DNA from: Bacteroidota bacterium
GTDB taxonomy: Bacteria > Bacteroidota > Ignavibacteria > Ignavibacteriales > Melioribacteraceae
Direction: 5' to 3'
NCBI GenBank assembly: GCA_023397505.1
Contig: JAEWUC010000008.1
Coordinates: 496,001 to 560,000, forward strand
DNA: 64,000 nucleotides
Shown: positions 37,318-46,310 of the stretch, in pieces
Layout of the letters: each line of letters starts with the position of its first letter
Position numbering within the stretch: position 1 is the first letter of the stretch
The notes under the pieces: model-generated
Told to the model about the DNA's origin: nothing
The model's database searches: none
The model's input: the letters and a program-made list of their open reading frames with translations, nothing else
Made by a program: the position numbers and the translations under genes

Positions 37318-38511
37318 TTAAATAATTTTAGTCTCTCTTAATTTTTTAATTTCTTCAATGGTGTACCCGATCTTTTCAAGTATTTCATCTGTATGCTGAC
37401 CCAGAGTGGGCGGAGCAGTTTCTACAAGACCGGGTGTTTTGGAAAACTTTGCAGTAAGATTAAATAACTCCAAGTCGCCGATTCCGTCAAGATTTACTTT
37501 TGAAAAAGTATTCCTGTATTTAATCTGTTCATGCTTAATTGCTTGATCAAGAGAAAGTATGGCCCCGGCAGGAACATCATGCTTATTTAATTCTTCAATC
37601 CAAAAGTGTGAATCTTTTTCTTTTAGCTTTTCATTCAAAATGGATGTGAGTTCCTTGCGGTTTTTTTTCCTCGTATCATTATTAATAAATCTCGAATCGG
37701 TTTTTAAGTTTGATAAACCAAGTAGGTCTGCAACGTTTTCCCATTGTTCCTGTTTGTTTGCGGAAATATTTATAAAACCGTCTTTCGTTTTAAATACGCC
37801 GGAAGGCGACGCGGTAAAATTATCATTCCCCATCGGGATGGGTGATTGATGACCAATCAATAAATTGGAAATTATCCAACCCATCATCGGCATTATCGAA
37901 TCAAGAAGTGCGACATCAATAAATTGTCCTTCGCCCGTTCTTTCTCTATAGAACAAAGCTCCCATGATAGCAAAAGCCGCATTCAATCCGCCGACAGTAT
38001 CACATATTGGAAATCCTGCTCGCAGCGGATGAAGATGCTCATCCCCGTTAATTGCCATTTCACCGCTGAGTCCTTGTATGATTTGATCGTATGCAGGTTT
38101 TAATGCGTCGGGACCGCTTTGTCCAAAACCTGATATCGCGCAATAAATAATTTTTGGGTTGATTTCCGAAAGCACTTTGTAAGAAAGACCCAAGCGGTTC
38201 ATAACATCCGGCCGGAAATTTTCTACAATAACATCGGCATCTGATGTTAGTCTCTTAAATATTGTTTTACCTTCATCGGATTTTAGATTTAGAGTAATAG
38301 ATTTTTTATTTGCATTCTGTGCAAGAAAACTTGTGCCCATAAGCATCTGATTATACTCAGGTACACAACCAAGACTTCTTGCAAGATCACCATTAACCGG
38401 GTTTTCAACTTTAATTACTTCGGCGCCCATTAGCGCAAAATGCAGTGTGGCGAAGGGGCCCGATAGTACGTTTGTTAAATCAAGAACGCGAATTCCTTCT
38501 AAAAGTTTCAT
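37318..38511 (-). CDS. Family III CoA-transferase (CaiB/BaiF)
   Basis: A 397-residue protein with the family pattern IRVLDLTNVLSGPFATLHFALMGAEVIKVE (in part), LNLKSDEGK, IVENFRPDVMNRLGL, AISGFGQSGP, AYDQIIQGLSG and a glycine loop. These enzymes move CoA between carboxylic acids through an active-site Asp. Possible substrates here include glutarate or other dicarboxylates from lysine breakdown, since L-lysine 6-transaminase lies directly upstream, 45 bases away on the same strand. That is inference only. Confidence 0.88.
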   Translation of the reverse strand: MKLLEGIRVLDLTNVLSGPFATLHFALMGAEVIKVENPVNGDLARSLGCVPEYNQMLMGTSFLAQNANKKSITLNLKSDEGKTIFKRLTSDADVIVENFRPDVMNRLGLSYKVLSEINPKIIYCAISGFGQSGPDALKPAYDQIIQGLSGEMAINGDEHLHPLRAGFPICDTVGGLNAAFAIMGALFYRERTGEGQFIDVALLDSIMPMMGWIISNLLIGHQSPIPMGNDNFTASPSGVFKTKDGFINISANKQEQWENVADLLGLSNLKTDSRFINNDTRKKNRKELTSILNEKLKEKDSHFWIEELNKHDVPAGAILSLDQAIKHEQIKYRNTFSKVNLDGIGDLELFNLTAKFSKTPGLVETAPPTLGQHTDEILEKIGYTIEEIKKLRETKII

Positions 38512-38556
38512 ACAATTTCCGTTTGCTATTTATGTTTAACAGAATTGATTTTTTAT

Positions 38557-39918
38557 TTACAGTTTAATTTGTTTCAAACAACATTTAATAATTTCGATTC
38601 CCTCATCAATTTCATTTAGCGAAATATTTAGCGGCGGACGAAAACGTATTGTTTTTTCTGAACAGCCGAGTAACAATAGCCCTTTTTCAAATGCTGCTTG
38701 TTTTAACTTGTCGCGTTTATCTTTTGTGTTGATATCAATTGCACAGAATAAACCGAGTCCGCGAGTGTTTGAAACTAATCCGGGAAACTCGGCTTCAAGT
38801 TCTTTTAATTTTTGAAGCAATGAATGACCTACGTGTAATGCATTATCGACAAGTCTTTCTTCTTCCATTATTTCCAGGATTTTTGTTGCGCGAACCATAT
38901 CTATTAAGTTTCCGCCGAATGTAGAGTTTATACGGCTTGGTACATGGAAAACATTATCCGGTACTTCATCAATTCTATTGCTGCACATAAAACCACAAAC
39001 ATGTGTTTTTTTACCGAAGCTTATCATATCGGGTTTTACATAATATTCATGAGCCCACATCTTGCCGGTTATACCCATGCCGACTTGTATTTCGTCGAAG
39101 ATCAGCATGATTTCATTTTCGTCGCACAACAAGCGAAGCTGTTCAAAGAATTCCTTTCTGAAAAAATTATCTCCGCCTTCGCCCTGTATCGGTTCAATAA
39201 TAAGAGCGGCAATATCGTCCGGATTATCTTTAATTGATTTTTTTATTTGCTCGACTGCAATGCTTTCTTCTTTTCTAACTTGTTCAATGTGCTTTTCGTT
39301 GAGCGGGAAAGAAAGGATTGGGCTGTGAATTCTCGGCCAGTTAAATTTTGGAAAATAGTTAATCTTATTCGGATCGGTATTTGTTAATGATAAAGTGTAG
39401 CCGCTGCGTCCGTGGAATGCTTTTGTAAAATGAATTACCTGTGTGCCGACTTCACGGTCATAACCCTTGCTGAAATTTTTTCTGACCTTCCAATCAAAAG
39501 CTGCTTTGAGAGCGTTTTCATTTGCCAAAGCTCCGCCTTCAACAAAAAATAAATGTGAAAAATGATCGGGCTTTGCGAGATGTGCAAAAGTCTTTACGAA
39601 TTCTGCCATCTCAACTGTATATGCATCTGAGTTTGAAGTTTTGTTTACCGCGGCATGACCGAGTTTTTCGAGAAATTCCGGGGATGTTAATTTGGGATGA
39701 TTGAATCCCAAAGCGCTCGATGCAAAAAACGTGAAGAAGTCGAGCAGTTGTTTTTCTTTTAGCGAATCATAAATATATGATCCGTGGCTTTTCTTAAGAT
39801 CAATTACAAATTCAAAGCCGTCGGCAAGTATGTATTGATTAAGAACTTGATGAACTTGGTGAGGGAATAATTTAACCGGAAAATTAATTATCCCTTTATC
39901 ACTTTCTTTACAGAACAT
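38557..39918 (-). CDS. lat: L-lysine 6-transaminase
   Basis: A 453-residue PLP-dependent class III aminotransferase. Length and specific segments (DFFTFFASSALGFNHP, VEGGALANENALKAAFDWK, PDMISFGKKTHVCGFM with the PLP lysine) are those of L-lysine 6-transaminases. It transfers the epsilon-amino group of lysine to 2-oxoglutarate, giving aminoadipate semialdehyde (as cyclic P6C). An aldehyde dehydrogenase just upstream on the same strand could oxidise the product to 2-aminoadipate. The gap between the two contains a large imperfect palindrome. Confidence 0.9.
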   Translation of the reverse strand: MFCKESDKGIINFPVKLFPHQVHQVLNQYILADGFEFVIDLKKSHGSYIYDSLKEKQLLDFFTFFASSALGFNHPKLTSPEFLEKLGHAAVNKTSNSDAYTVEMAEFVKTFAHLAKPDHFSHLFFVEGGALANENALKAAFDWKVRKNFSKGYDREVGTQVIHFTKAFHGRSGYTLSLTNTDPNKINYFPKFNWPRIHSPILSFPLNEKHIEQVRKEESIAVEQIKKSIKDNPDDIAALIIEPIQGEGGDNFFRKEFFEQLRLLCDENEIMLIFDEIQVGMGITGKMWAHEYYVKPDMISFGKKTHVCGFMCSNRIDEVPDNVFHVPSRINSTFGGNLIDMVRATKILEIMEEERLVDNALHVGHSLLQKLKELEAEFPGLVSNTRGLGLFCAIDINTKDKRDKLKQAAFEKGLLLLGCSEKTIRFRPPLNISLNEIDEGIEIIKCCLKQIKL

Positions 39919-39930
39919 AAAGCACCTCTA

Positions 39931-39995
39931 AATTCTGTTATAAAATGGATTATGTTTTCACCCTAAGGGTGTCATAATTCCATTTAGTAGAATTC
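39931..39995. repeat. Large imperfect palindrome in the lat upstream region
   Basis: A perfect 13-base core CACCCTAAGGGTG (39959-39971) is nested inside arms AAATGGATTATG (39943-39954) and CATAATTCCATTT (39973-39985). These are complementary apart from one extra base. Outer copies of AATTCT/AGAATT extend the symmetry to about 65 bases. There is no T-tract, so it is not a simple terminator. It lies just upstream of lat and could be an operator, an mRNA 5'-leader hairpin, or a mobile palindromic repeat. Confidence 0.65.
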
Positions 39996-40040
39996 TTGGT
40001 GCTCGTATAAAGAAAGTATAAAAGGACGACCTTCCATAAT

Positions 40041-41531
40041 TTACTCGTAATTATCTATTTGTGCGCGTTGAAGCTTGCCGCTGTAATCTATATAAACCGA
40101 TTTCCATTCGGTAAAGAAATCATAAACAGCCCAGCCGCCTTCGCGGTGGCCGTTGCCTGTTTGTTTTACGCCGCCAAATGGTAAATGCGCTTCGGCCCCT
40201 ATTGTCGGCACATTAATATAGGTGATTCCGGCTTTAATGTCACGTATTGCGGTAAAAGCTTTGTTTACATCGCGCGTATAAATTGATGATGATAAACCAT
40301 AGACAGTACCGTTTAATATGTCGATTGCTTCTGCAAGTGATGAAGTTCTAATTACGGATAGAACAGGTCCGAAAATTTCTTCCTGGGCTATTCGCATGTT
40401 GGGTTTAACATTATCAAATATTGTCGGTTCGTAAAACCATCCTTTTGATAAATCGCCGTTGGCAGCAATATTACCGCCGCAAACTAAATTAGCTTTCTCA
40501 TCCAATCCAATTTTAACATACGAATTAACAATGTTGCGTTGGCTTTCATTTATGCATGGTCCAACATCTGTGCCGGGAAGAAGTCCGTTGCCGAGTTTTA
40601 GTTTTTTTGTTTTCTCAATCAACATTTCCATAAAGCGGTCATGAATTTTATCATGAAGAATTAACCTGCTTGTAGCTGTGCATCGTTGGCCTGTTGTACC
40701 AAAGGCGCCCCACAAAACCCCATCGAGTGCAAGATCGAGATCGGCATCGTCCATTACTATTTGTGCATTCTTACCGCCGAGTTCAAGCGATACTCGTTTT
40801 AATGTTGCACTTGCTTCGCGAGTGATATGTTTGCCGACTTGAGTAGAACCGGTGAATAAAATCAAATCAATATCATTATGTTGAACAATAGCATTGCCGA
40901 CTTCGCTGCCTGCGCCGTGAACAAGGTTTACAACTCCTTCGGGAATTCCAGCTTCCATCATAATTTGTATTAATGTTGTTGCAGTTTTAGGAGTATCGCT
41001 AGCGGGTTTGAACACAACGGTATTGCCGGCTAAAACAGCCGGAAAAATTCCCCATGTTGGAATAGCCATTGGAAAATTCCACGGCGTTATAATACCTGCA
41101 ACACCAACCGGTACTCGAACCGCCATAGCAAATTTATCGGGCATTTCGGAAGGCACTGTATGACCGAATAATCTTCGTCCTTCCGTTGCGGCATAGTATG
41201 CTGTATCAATTCCTTCCTGAACATCGCCGCGCGTTTCGGCAAGAACTTTACCCATTTCTCTTGTCATTTCGCGTGCAAGTTCTTCTTTGTACTTTACAAG
41301 CAAATCGCCGACTTTGCGTAAAATATCACCGCGTGCAGGCGCAGGAACGAGCCGCCATTTTTCATAAGCCGCCCGTGCTGCTTTCACTGCATCTTCAACA
41401 TCTTCTTTTGTTGATTTTGGAAAAAGTCCAACCACATCTTGCCAATCGGCGGGATTTCTATTCTCGAAAGTCCTTCCTGATTTTGAATCTGTCCATTTAC
41501 CATTGATGAAATTTTGAAAATTTTGCGGCAT
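40041..41531 (-). CDS. NAD(P)-dependent aldehyde dehydrogenase, probable aminoadipate-semialdehyde dehydrogenase
   Basis: A 496-residue ALDH-superfamily enzyme. Key residues are present: Asn in TPWNFPMAIPTW, Glu in LELGGKNAQ and the nucleophile Cys in GTTGQRCTATSR. The family covers many semialdehydes. Proximity to L-lysine 6-transaminase suggests oxidation of 2-aminoadipate 6-semialdehyde to 2-aminoadipate (inference), but succinate- or ketoglutarate-semialdehyde activity is possible. It ends 122 bases before lat on the same strand, with the palindrome between them. The 164-base upstream gap shows no distinct feature. Confidence 0.8.
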   Translation of the reverse strand: MPQNFQNFINGKWTDSKSGRTFENRNPADWQDVVGLFPKSTKEDVEDAVKAARAAYEKWRLVPAPARGDILRKVGDLLVKYKEELAREMTREMGKVLAETRGDVQEGIDTAYYAATEGRRLFGHTVPSEMPDKFAMAVRVPVGVAGIITPWNFPMAIPTWGIFPAVLAGNTVVFKPASDTPKTATTLIQIMMEAGIPEGVVNLVHGAGSEVGNAIVQHNDIDLILFTGSTQVGKHITREASATLKRVSLELGGKNAQIVMDDADLDLALDGVLWGAFGTTGQRCTATSRLILHDKIHDRFMEMLIEKTKKLKLGNGLLPGTDVGPCINESQRNIVNSYVKIGLDEKANLVCGGNIAANGDLSKGWFYEPTIFDNVKPNMRIAQEEIFGPVLSVIRTSSLAEAIDILNGTVYGLSSSIYTRDVNKAFTAIRDIKAGITYINVPTIGAEAHLPFGGVKQTGNGHREGGWAVYDFFTEWKSVYIDYSGKLQRAQIDNYE

Positions 41532-41695
41532 GAGAGACCTCGTATTTAATAAGTACCAATTACATTAAAATATAACCAATAAGGTCGATACTTCAAATCT
41601 TTTGAATAATAAACAGTTGTACAAATACCAATGTGTTTACGTATTGTTTATTAAATCAAAATTTTACTGACGAATTATTTCGAAACCCGTTATGG

Positions 41696-41989
41696 CTAAG
41701 TTTCATAAATAACTGGCGAACCGAGTTCCTTAAAAGAAAACTTTGAAAAAATGTGATGACCGTCGTAATCAAGAACGCGGAGATCGTCTTCCTGTTTAAG
41801 ATCGTCCATAACAACATCGTAATGATGACCGTATTTTTCTACGGCCATATTCATAGGAACCTCGTAAGCAATAAATTTCTTAATTCCTTTGGATGAAAGT
41901 TTTTTAACGAGATTTGGATTTGTGAAAGAATCGTAAGAAGTGATAATTACAACCGGACCCGAGCCCGTGAAAAAAATGCCCGCTTTCAT
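41696..41989 (-). CDS. Conserved hypothetical 97-residue protein
   Basis: A small soluble protein of mixed alpha/beta character. It begins MKAGIFFTGSGPVVIITSYDS and has no signal peptide, TM segment or cysteine cluster. It is preceded by a near-perfect Shine-Dalgarno (AAAGGAGG), so it is probably well translated. I do not recognise a characterised family. Neighbours are the aldehyde dehydrogenase and a MazG-like gene, each separated by more than 100 bases, so it may be monocistronic. Confidence 0.7.
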   Translation of the reverse strand: MKAGIFFTGSGPVVIITSYDSFTNPNLVKKLSSKGIKKFIAYEVPMNMAVEKYGHHYDVVMDDLKQEDDLRVLDYDGHHIFSKFSFKELGSPVIYET

Positions 41990-42107
41990 GTTGCGCCTCC
42001 TTTTGGTTTATCAACAAAAAGAAAACATTACTAACAAAAGCGAAATTGACACTACAATATTAGCTTATTATTGTGAAAAATGTTACTTCGAATTCACAAG
42101 TAACCGG

Positions 42108-42431
42108 TTATAAAATTTTCCACTTACGTTTTTTGTTTTTTATTTCTTTATTGATAAAAGCTTTCTCTATATCAATGTTTAGCCTATTTGATATCGAGCA
42201 AAGATAAATAAAGATGTCGGCTATCTCGTCTTCAACTTCGCCAAAGTTCGAATTTGGGTCGACGGCAAGCCCATCGATTTTTCTAATTGCTTTGAATAAC
42301 TCGCCGACTTCTTCACCGAGCAGCAAACATTTATCTTTTGTTGACTGCTGAAAAAAACCTCTTTCTCTTTCAAGTTCGGCAACATAAACCTGGTAATCAC
42401 TTAACTGTGCATTAACTTTTAATTCGGGCAT
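42108..42431 (-). CDS. MazG-like nucleotide pyrophosphohydrolase
   Basis: A 107-residue all-alpha protein with the EExxE...ExxD metal site of the MazG/dUTPase-like superfamily: GEEVGELFKA and VEDEIADIFIYL. These enzymes hydrolyse (d)NTPs to monophosphates, often in house-cleaning. The single-domain size resembles RS21-C6/MazG-like proteins, not full-length MazG. It starts 40 bases after the stop of the downstream-numbered pepP gene and runs in the same direction. Confidence 0.85.
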   Translation of the reverse strand: MPELKVNAQLSDYQVYVAELERERGFFQQSTKDKCLLLGEEVGELFKAIRKIDGLAVDPNSNFGEVEDEIADIFIYLCSISNRLNIDIEKAFINKEIKNKKRKWKIL

Positions 42432-42471
42432 TCATTCTCCATAGAAACCAACAATGCAAATGTTTATGAAA

Positions 42472-43866
42472 CTAAATTTTATCAGAAGCGACGGTTTCTA
42501 CTTCTTCAACGGTTTTAGGAATCGGCTTGCCGAGTACTTTACTGCCATTGTTAGTAACGAGAACATCGTCTTCAATTCGAATACCGCCAGTTTTGCGGAA
42601 TGCTTCAAGATTCTTATAATTAATAAAGTTTGTGAATTTCTTTTCGGCTTTCCATTTATCAATCAACTGCGGTATAAAATAAATTCCCGGCTCAACGGTT
42701 AAAACTAATCCCGGTACAAGTTTTTTGCCGAAGCGTAGAGATTTTAAACCGAACTGAGAGCTGCGTTTTATTTTCGAATCGTAACCGAAATTATTCTCAC
42801 CGAAATTTTCGAGATCGTGAACATCGAGACCGAGCATGTGGCCGAGACCGTGCGGGAAGAACATCGCATGCGCTCCTTCGTTTACTGCTTGTTTCATATC
42901 GCCTTTCATTAAGCCGAGTGCTTTCAATCCTTCGGCAATAACAAGAGCGCATTTTAAATGAACATCTTTATAACTTACGCCGGGTTTTATGTTTTTTATT
43001 GAAGCGAGCTGGGAGGCGAGTACTATTTCATAAATATCTTTTTGACGCTGTGAAAATTTTCCGCTTACAGGGAAAGTTCTTGTAATATCACTCGCGTAAT
43101 GAAGAGCCGATTCAACGCCGCTGTCGTTTACAACAATATCTCCCTTTTGTAAAATATTATTGTGATGATGATTGTGAAGTGTTTCGCCGTGCCGCGAAAA
43201 AATAATTGGGAACGCTATTCCGGCCCCCAATGTATATGCAAGTCCCTCTATAAATCCTGCAATTTCTTTTTCGAGCATTCCCGGTTTTGCAAAACGCATT
43301 GCAGCAACGTGCATCTCGTATGAAACCTCAATTGCCTTTTCAATTTCCGCTATTTCTTCTTTTGATTTTATTGCCCGTTGTTCTGCTACGGCAAAAATCA
43401 ATTCCTTTGATGAATACTCGTTTATACGCAGCGCGTCGATACCCAATAATTGCTGGAGGAAAAGCATGTTGTCGTAACGGTACTGTGGTATAAAATGAAT
43501 TTTTCTCTTTTGTGAAATAGCTTTGTCAATAACAGCTTTAAGCTCGGTGAGCGGTAAAGTATTTTTAACACCGACTTTTGCGGCTTTCTCTTTTATTGTT
43601 TTTTGCGGTCCCATCCAAACAATATCATCAATAGTTAATTCGTTTCCGAAAATGATTTCCTTATTTTCGTTAACATCCATAATTGCCGCAAGCCCGGCTG
43701 TGTCAAGTCCGAAATAATATAGGAAAGTGCTGTCCTGCCTATACCGGTAAGTGTTATCTGTATAATTCATCGGCGCATCGTTGTTGCCGAGGAATAACAA
43801 CAAGCCGTTACTAAATTTTTTCTTTAATTGAGTTCTTCTGTTAGAGTATGTTTTTGAACTAAACAT
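42472..43866 (-). CDS. pepP: Xaa-Pro aminopeptidase (aminopeptidase P)
   Basis: A 464-residue M24B metallopeptidase. An N-terminal creatinase-like domain (1-175) precedes a pita-bread catalytic domain with metal ligands in NDSGVESALHYASDITRTF, HGLGHMLGLDVHD, VEPGIYF and GGIRIEDDVLV. It removes N-terminal residues from X-Pro peptides. It follows the hydroxyproline dehydratase gene on the same strand, separated by a GC-rich palindromic repeat, which fits a role in breaking down proline- and hydroxyproline-rich peptides. Confidence 0.93.
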   Translation of the reverse strand: MFSSKTYSNRRTQLKKKFSNGLLLFLGNNDAPMNYTDNTYRYRQDSTFLYYFGLDTAGLAAIMDVNENKEIIFGNELTIDDIVWMGPQKTIKEKAAKVGVKNTLPLTELKAVIDKAISQKRKIHFIPQYRYDNMLFLQQLLGIDALRINEYSSKELIFAVAEQRAIKSKEEIAEIEKAIEVSYEMHVAAMRFAKPGMLEKEIAGFIEGLAYTLGAGIAFPIIFSRHGETLHNHHHNNILQKGDIVVNDSGVESALHYASDITRTFPVSGKFSQRQKDIYEIVLASQLASIKNIKPGVSYKDVHLKCALVIAEGLKALGLMKGDMKQAVNEGAHAMFFPHGLGHMLGLDVHDLENFGENNFGYDSKIKRSSQFGLKSLRFGKKLVPGLVLTVEPGIYFIPQLIDKWKAEKKFTNFINYKNLEAFRKTGGIRIEDDVLVTNNGSKVLGKPIPKTVEEVETVASDKI

Positions 43867-43892
43867 TTATACCTCGTATTATTTTTGTTTTG

Positions 43893-43944
43893 ACCTCCCC
43901 CTTTTATTCCCCCTCCTTAATAAGGAGGGGGACAGGGGGGTGGT
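43893..43944. repeat. GC-rich nested palindromic repeat between hypD and pepP
   Basis: A perfect 23-base palindrome, CCCCCTCCTTA-A-TAAGGAGGGGG (43909-43931), is flanked by partly complementary C-run and G-run arms (43893-43901 and 43935-43944). Base composition is strikingly unlike the AT-rich surroundings. This looks like a dispersed intergenic palindromic element of the kind seen in Bacteroidota genomes. On the minus strand it lies right after the hypD stop, so it could act as an mRNA-stabilising or terminating hairpin. Confidence 0.75.
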
Positions 43945-43945
43945 T

Positions 43946-46309
43946 TTAAAGATTATTGTGCTCTGTTCTTCTAATAATTTCGTTTTGCAGCGACTCGCTC
44001 AAATCTACAAAGTAATCGCTGTAACCCGCAACACGAACAATAAGGTCGCGGTATTTTTCAGGATTCTTCTGCGCCTCTTTTAGAATATCTGCTGTTACAA
44101 CATTAAACTGAATATGGTGACCGTCCAATCTAAAATATGTGCGGATAAGTTTTACGGCTTTATCAATATCATCATCAGTTTCGAGAAGCTGCGGTGTAAA
44201 TTTTTGATTCAACAATGTACCGCCTGTTCTCAAATGATCAATCTTCGATGCAGATTTTATTACTGAAGTTGGTCCGTGTACATCGGCACCTTGCACAGGC
44301 GAAATACCTTCGCTTAGAGGTTCGTATGCAAAACGACCGTCGGGTGTGGCTCCTGTTACACTTCCAAAATAAACATGTGAAGTGGTGGGCAAAAGATTAA
44401 TTCTAAAAAAACCACCTTTGGTATTCGGGCGTCCGTCAACAGCTCTAAAATATATTTCAAAAATTTCTTTTGTTAAATCGTCGGCATAATCATCATCGTT
44501 TCCGTATTTGGGAGTTTCAAATAACAATTTGTCGCGTATATCTTTTTGATTAGAAAAATTATTCTTAAGCGATTCTAAAAGTTCTTTCATAGAAAAAACT
44601 TTTTTATCGAACACGTTATATTTAATAGAGGCAAGTGAGTCGGTTATTGTTCCGAGACCTACACCTTGGATATACGAAGTATTGTACCTTGCACCGCCTG
44701 CGTTGTAGTCTTTACCTTTTAGGATGCAATCGTCAATAAGAACCGACATAAACGGCGCGGGCATGTAATCTGCATAAATTCTTTCTATAATAATATTGCC
44801 TTTAATTTTAATATTTATGAAATGATTGATCTGTTTTTCAAAAGCATTCATCAGATCATTGAATGAAGAAAATAAATTTGCATCACCGGTTTCAATTCCA
44901 ATTTTCTTATTTGTGCACGGATCAATTCCGTTGTGTAATGTAATTTCCAAAACTTTAGGAAGGTTGAAATATCCGGTAAGTATGTAAGCTTCTTTGCCGA
45001 AAGCGCCGGTTTCAACACAGCCGCTTGCGCCACCGCAGCGTGCATCGATAATTGATTTGCCGTGACGAAGCATTTCTTGGATTATGGCATCGGTATTAAA
45101 TATACTCGGTTGACCAAAGCCGGTTTTAATTATTTTTACGGCGCGTTTTAAAAGTCTATCGGGATTTTTTTTACTGACCTGCACCATGGAGCTTGGCTGC
45201 AGTAATCTCATCTCTTCAATTACGTCAAGAATAACATATGTTAAATCATTAGCCGCGTCTTCGCCTTCGGGTGTAACTCCGCCGACATTTATCAAACAAA
45301 AATCGGTGTATGTTCCGCTTTCTGCTGCGGTAACGCCAATTTTGGGCGGCGCGGGTTGATTGTTGAATTTAACCCAGAAAGATTGCAGCAATTCTTTCGC
45401 TTCATCCTCGGATAAAAGACCGCTTTCAATATCGCGTTTGTAAAACGGGTACAAATGCTGGTCGAGCCGCCCGGGGTTGAATGAATCCCATGTGTTTAGC
45501 TCTGTAATTACGCCGAGATGAACAAACCAATAATATTGAAGAGCTTCCCAAAATGTTTTTGGCGGGTTGGCGGGAACTCGTTCGCAGATCCCGGCCATAG
45601 TTTCAAGTTCATTTTTTCTTTTCGAATTTTTTTCGATGGAGGCAAGTTCATATAACTTTATTGAATTTCTTTTAGCGAATGAAATAATTGCATCGCAGCA
45701 AATATCCATTGCCCGGAGTTCTTCGCGCTTTTTGAAAGCTTGCGGATCGTTGAAAAAATCAAGCGCAGCAATGGAATTTTTTATATCGCTTTTAAAATCG
45801 AGCATTCCCTTTTTATAAATTTTATCATCGAGCACCGTGTGTCCCGGTGCGCGTTGTTCCATAAACTCTGTAAATATCCCGGCTTCGTAACAATTCTTCC
45901 ATTCGTCATCAACTTCACTAAAAATTTTATCGCGTATCGATTTCCCGTTCCAAAAAGGAATTATCTCGTTTACATATTCTTTTTTTGTTTCATTCGAAAC
46001 TTTGAACCAAACTTTCGGACGTGTATCGAGAATTTCCAAATCATTTAAACTGTGAACACAAAGTTCGGGATATGTCGGTGTTGCTTTCGGCAACGGCCCG
46101 CGTTCACCGACGATAAGTTCACCATCGTTAAAACATAATTCCTTATTCTCAAGTATATATTTAAATGCCAACGCGCGTGCAACTGGTTTCGATACTTTCT
46201 CATTATTTCCGCTTTTATAAAATTGTGTTAAAAGATATGCTCGCTCGTGGGATAGAGTTGGTACGGCATTGATCGTTTGTTCTCTAAGTTTTTTTATTCG
46301 TTCATTCAT
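43946..46309 (-). CDS. hypD: Glycyl-radical trans-4-hydroxy-L-proline dehydratase
   Basis: A 787-residue glycyl-radical enzyme. The radical site is RVAGYSDYF (G762) and the thiyl Cys is C431 in GGASGCVETG. The characterised Clostridioides difficile HypD active-site residues, as I recall them (H160, D278, S334, F340, C434, E436, G765), all map here with a constant offset of three: H157, D275, S331, F337, C431, E433, G762. This separates it from PFL, choline lyase and glycerol dehydratase. It converts trans-4-hydroxyproline to P5C and needs an activase and anaerobic conditions. The start is the ATG at 46309, one base after the activase stop codon. Confidence 0.93.
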   Translation of the reverse strand: MNERIKKLREQTINAVPTLSHERAYLLTQFYKSGNNEKVSKPVARALAFKYILENKELCFNDGELIVGERGPLPKATPTYPELCVHSLNDLEILDTRPKVWFKVSNETKKEYVNEIIPFWNGKSIRDKIFSEVDDEWKNCYEAGIFTEFMEQRAPGHTVLDDKIYKKGMLDFKSDIKNSIAALDFFNDPQAFKKREELRAMDICCDAIISFAKRNSIKLYELASIEKNSKRKNELETMAGICERVPANPPKTFWEALQYYWFVHLGVITELNTWDSFNPGRLDQHLYPFYKRDIESGLLSEDEAKELLQSFWVKFNNQPAPPKIGVTAAESGTYTDFCLINVGGVTPEGEDAANDLTYVILDVIEEMRLLQPSSMVQVSKKNPDRLLKRAVKIIKTGFGQPSIFNTDAIIQEMLRHGKSIIDARCGGASGCVETGAFGKEAYILTGYFNLPKVLEITLHNGIDPCTNKKIGIETGDANLFSSFNDLMNAFEKQINHFINIKIKGNIIIERIYADYMPAPFMSVLIDDCILKGKDYNAGGARYNTSYIQGVGLGTITDSLASIKYNVFDKKVFSMKELLESLKNNFSNQKDIRDKLLFETPKYGNDDDYADDLTKEIFEIYFRAVDGRPNTKGGFFRINLLPTTSHVYFGSVTGATPDGRFAYEPLSEGISPVQGADVHGPTSVIKSASKIDHLRTGGTLLNQKFTPQLLETDDDIDKAVKLIRTYFRLDGHHIQFNVVTADILKEAQKNPEKYRDLIVRVAGYSDYFVDLSESLQNEIIRRTEHNNL

Positions 46310-46310
46310 A

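Noticed and set aside
43946..46309. Annotation of the glycyl-radical enzyme as pyruvate formate-lyase or a diol dehydratase
   Set aside because: PFL has two adjacent active-site cysteines; here a single Cys lies in SGCVETG and the full residue pattern matches the hydroxyproline dehydratase.
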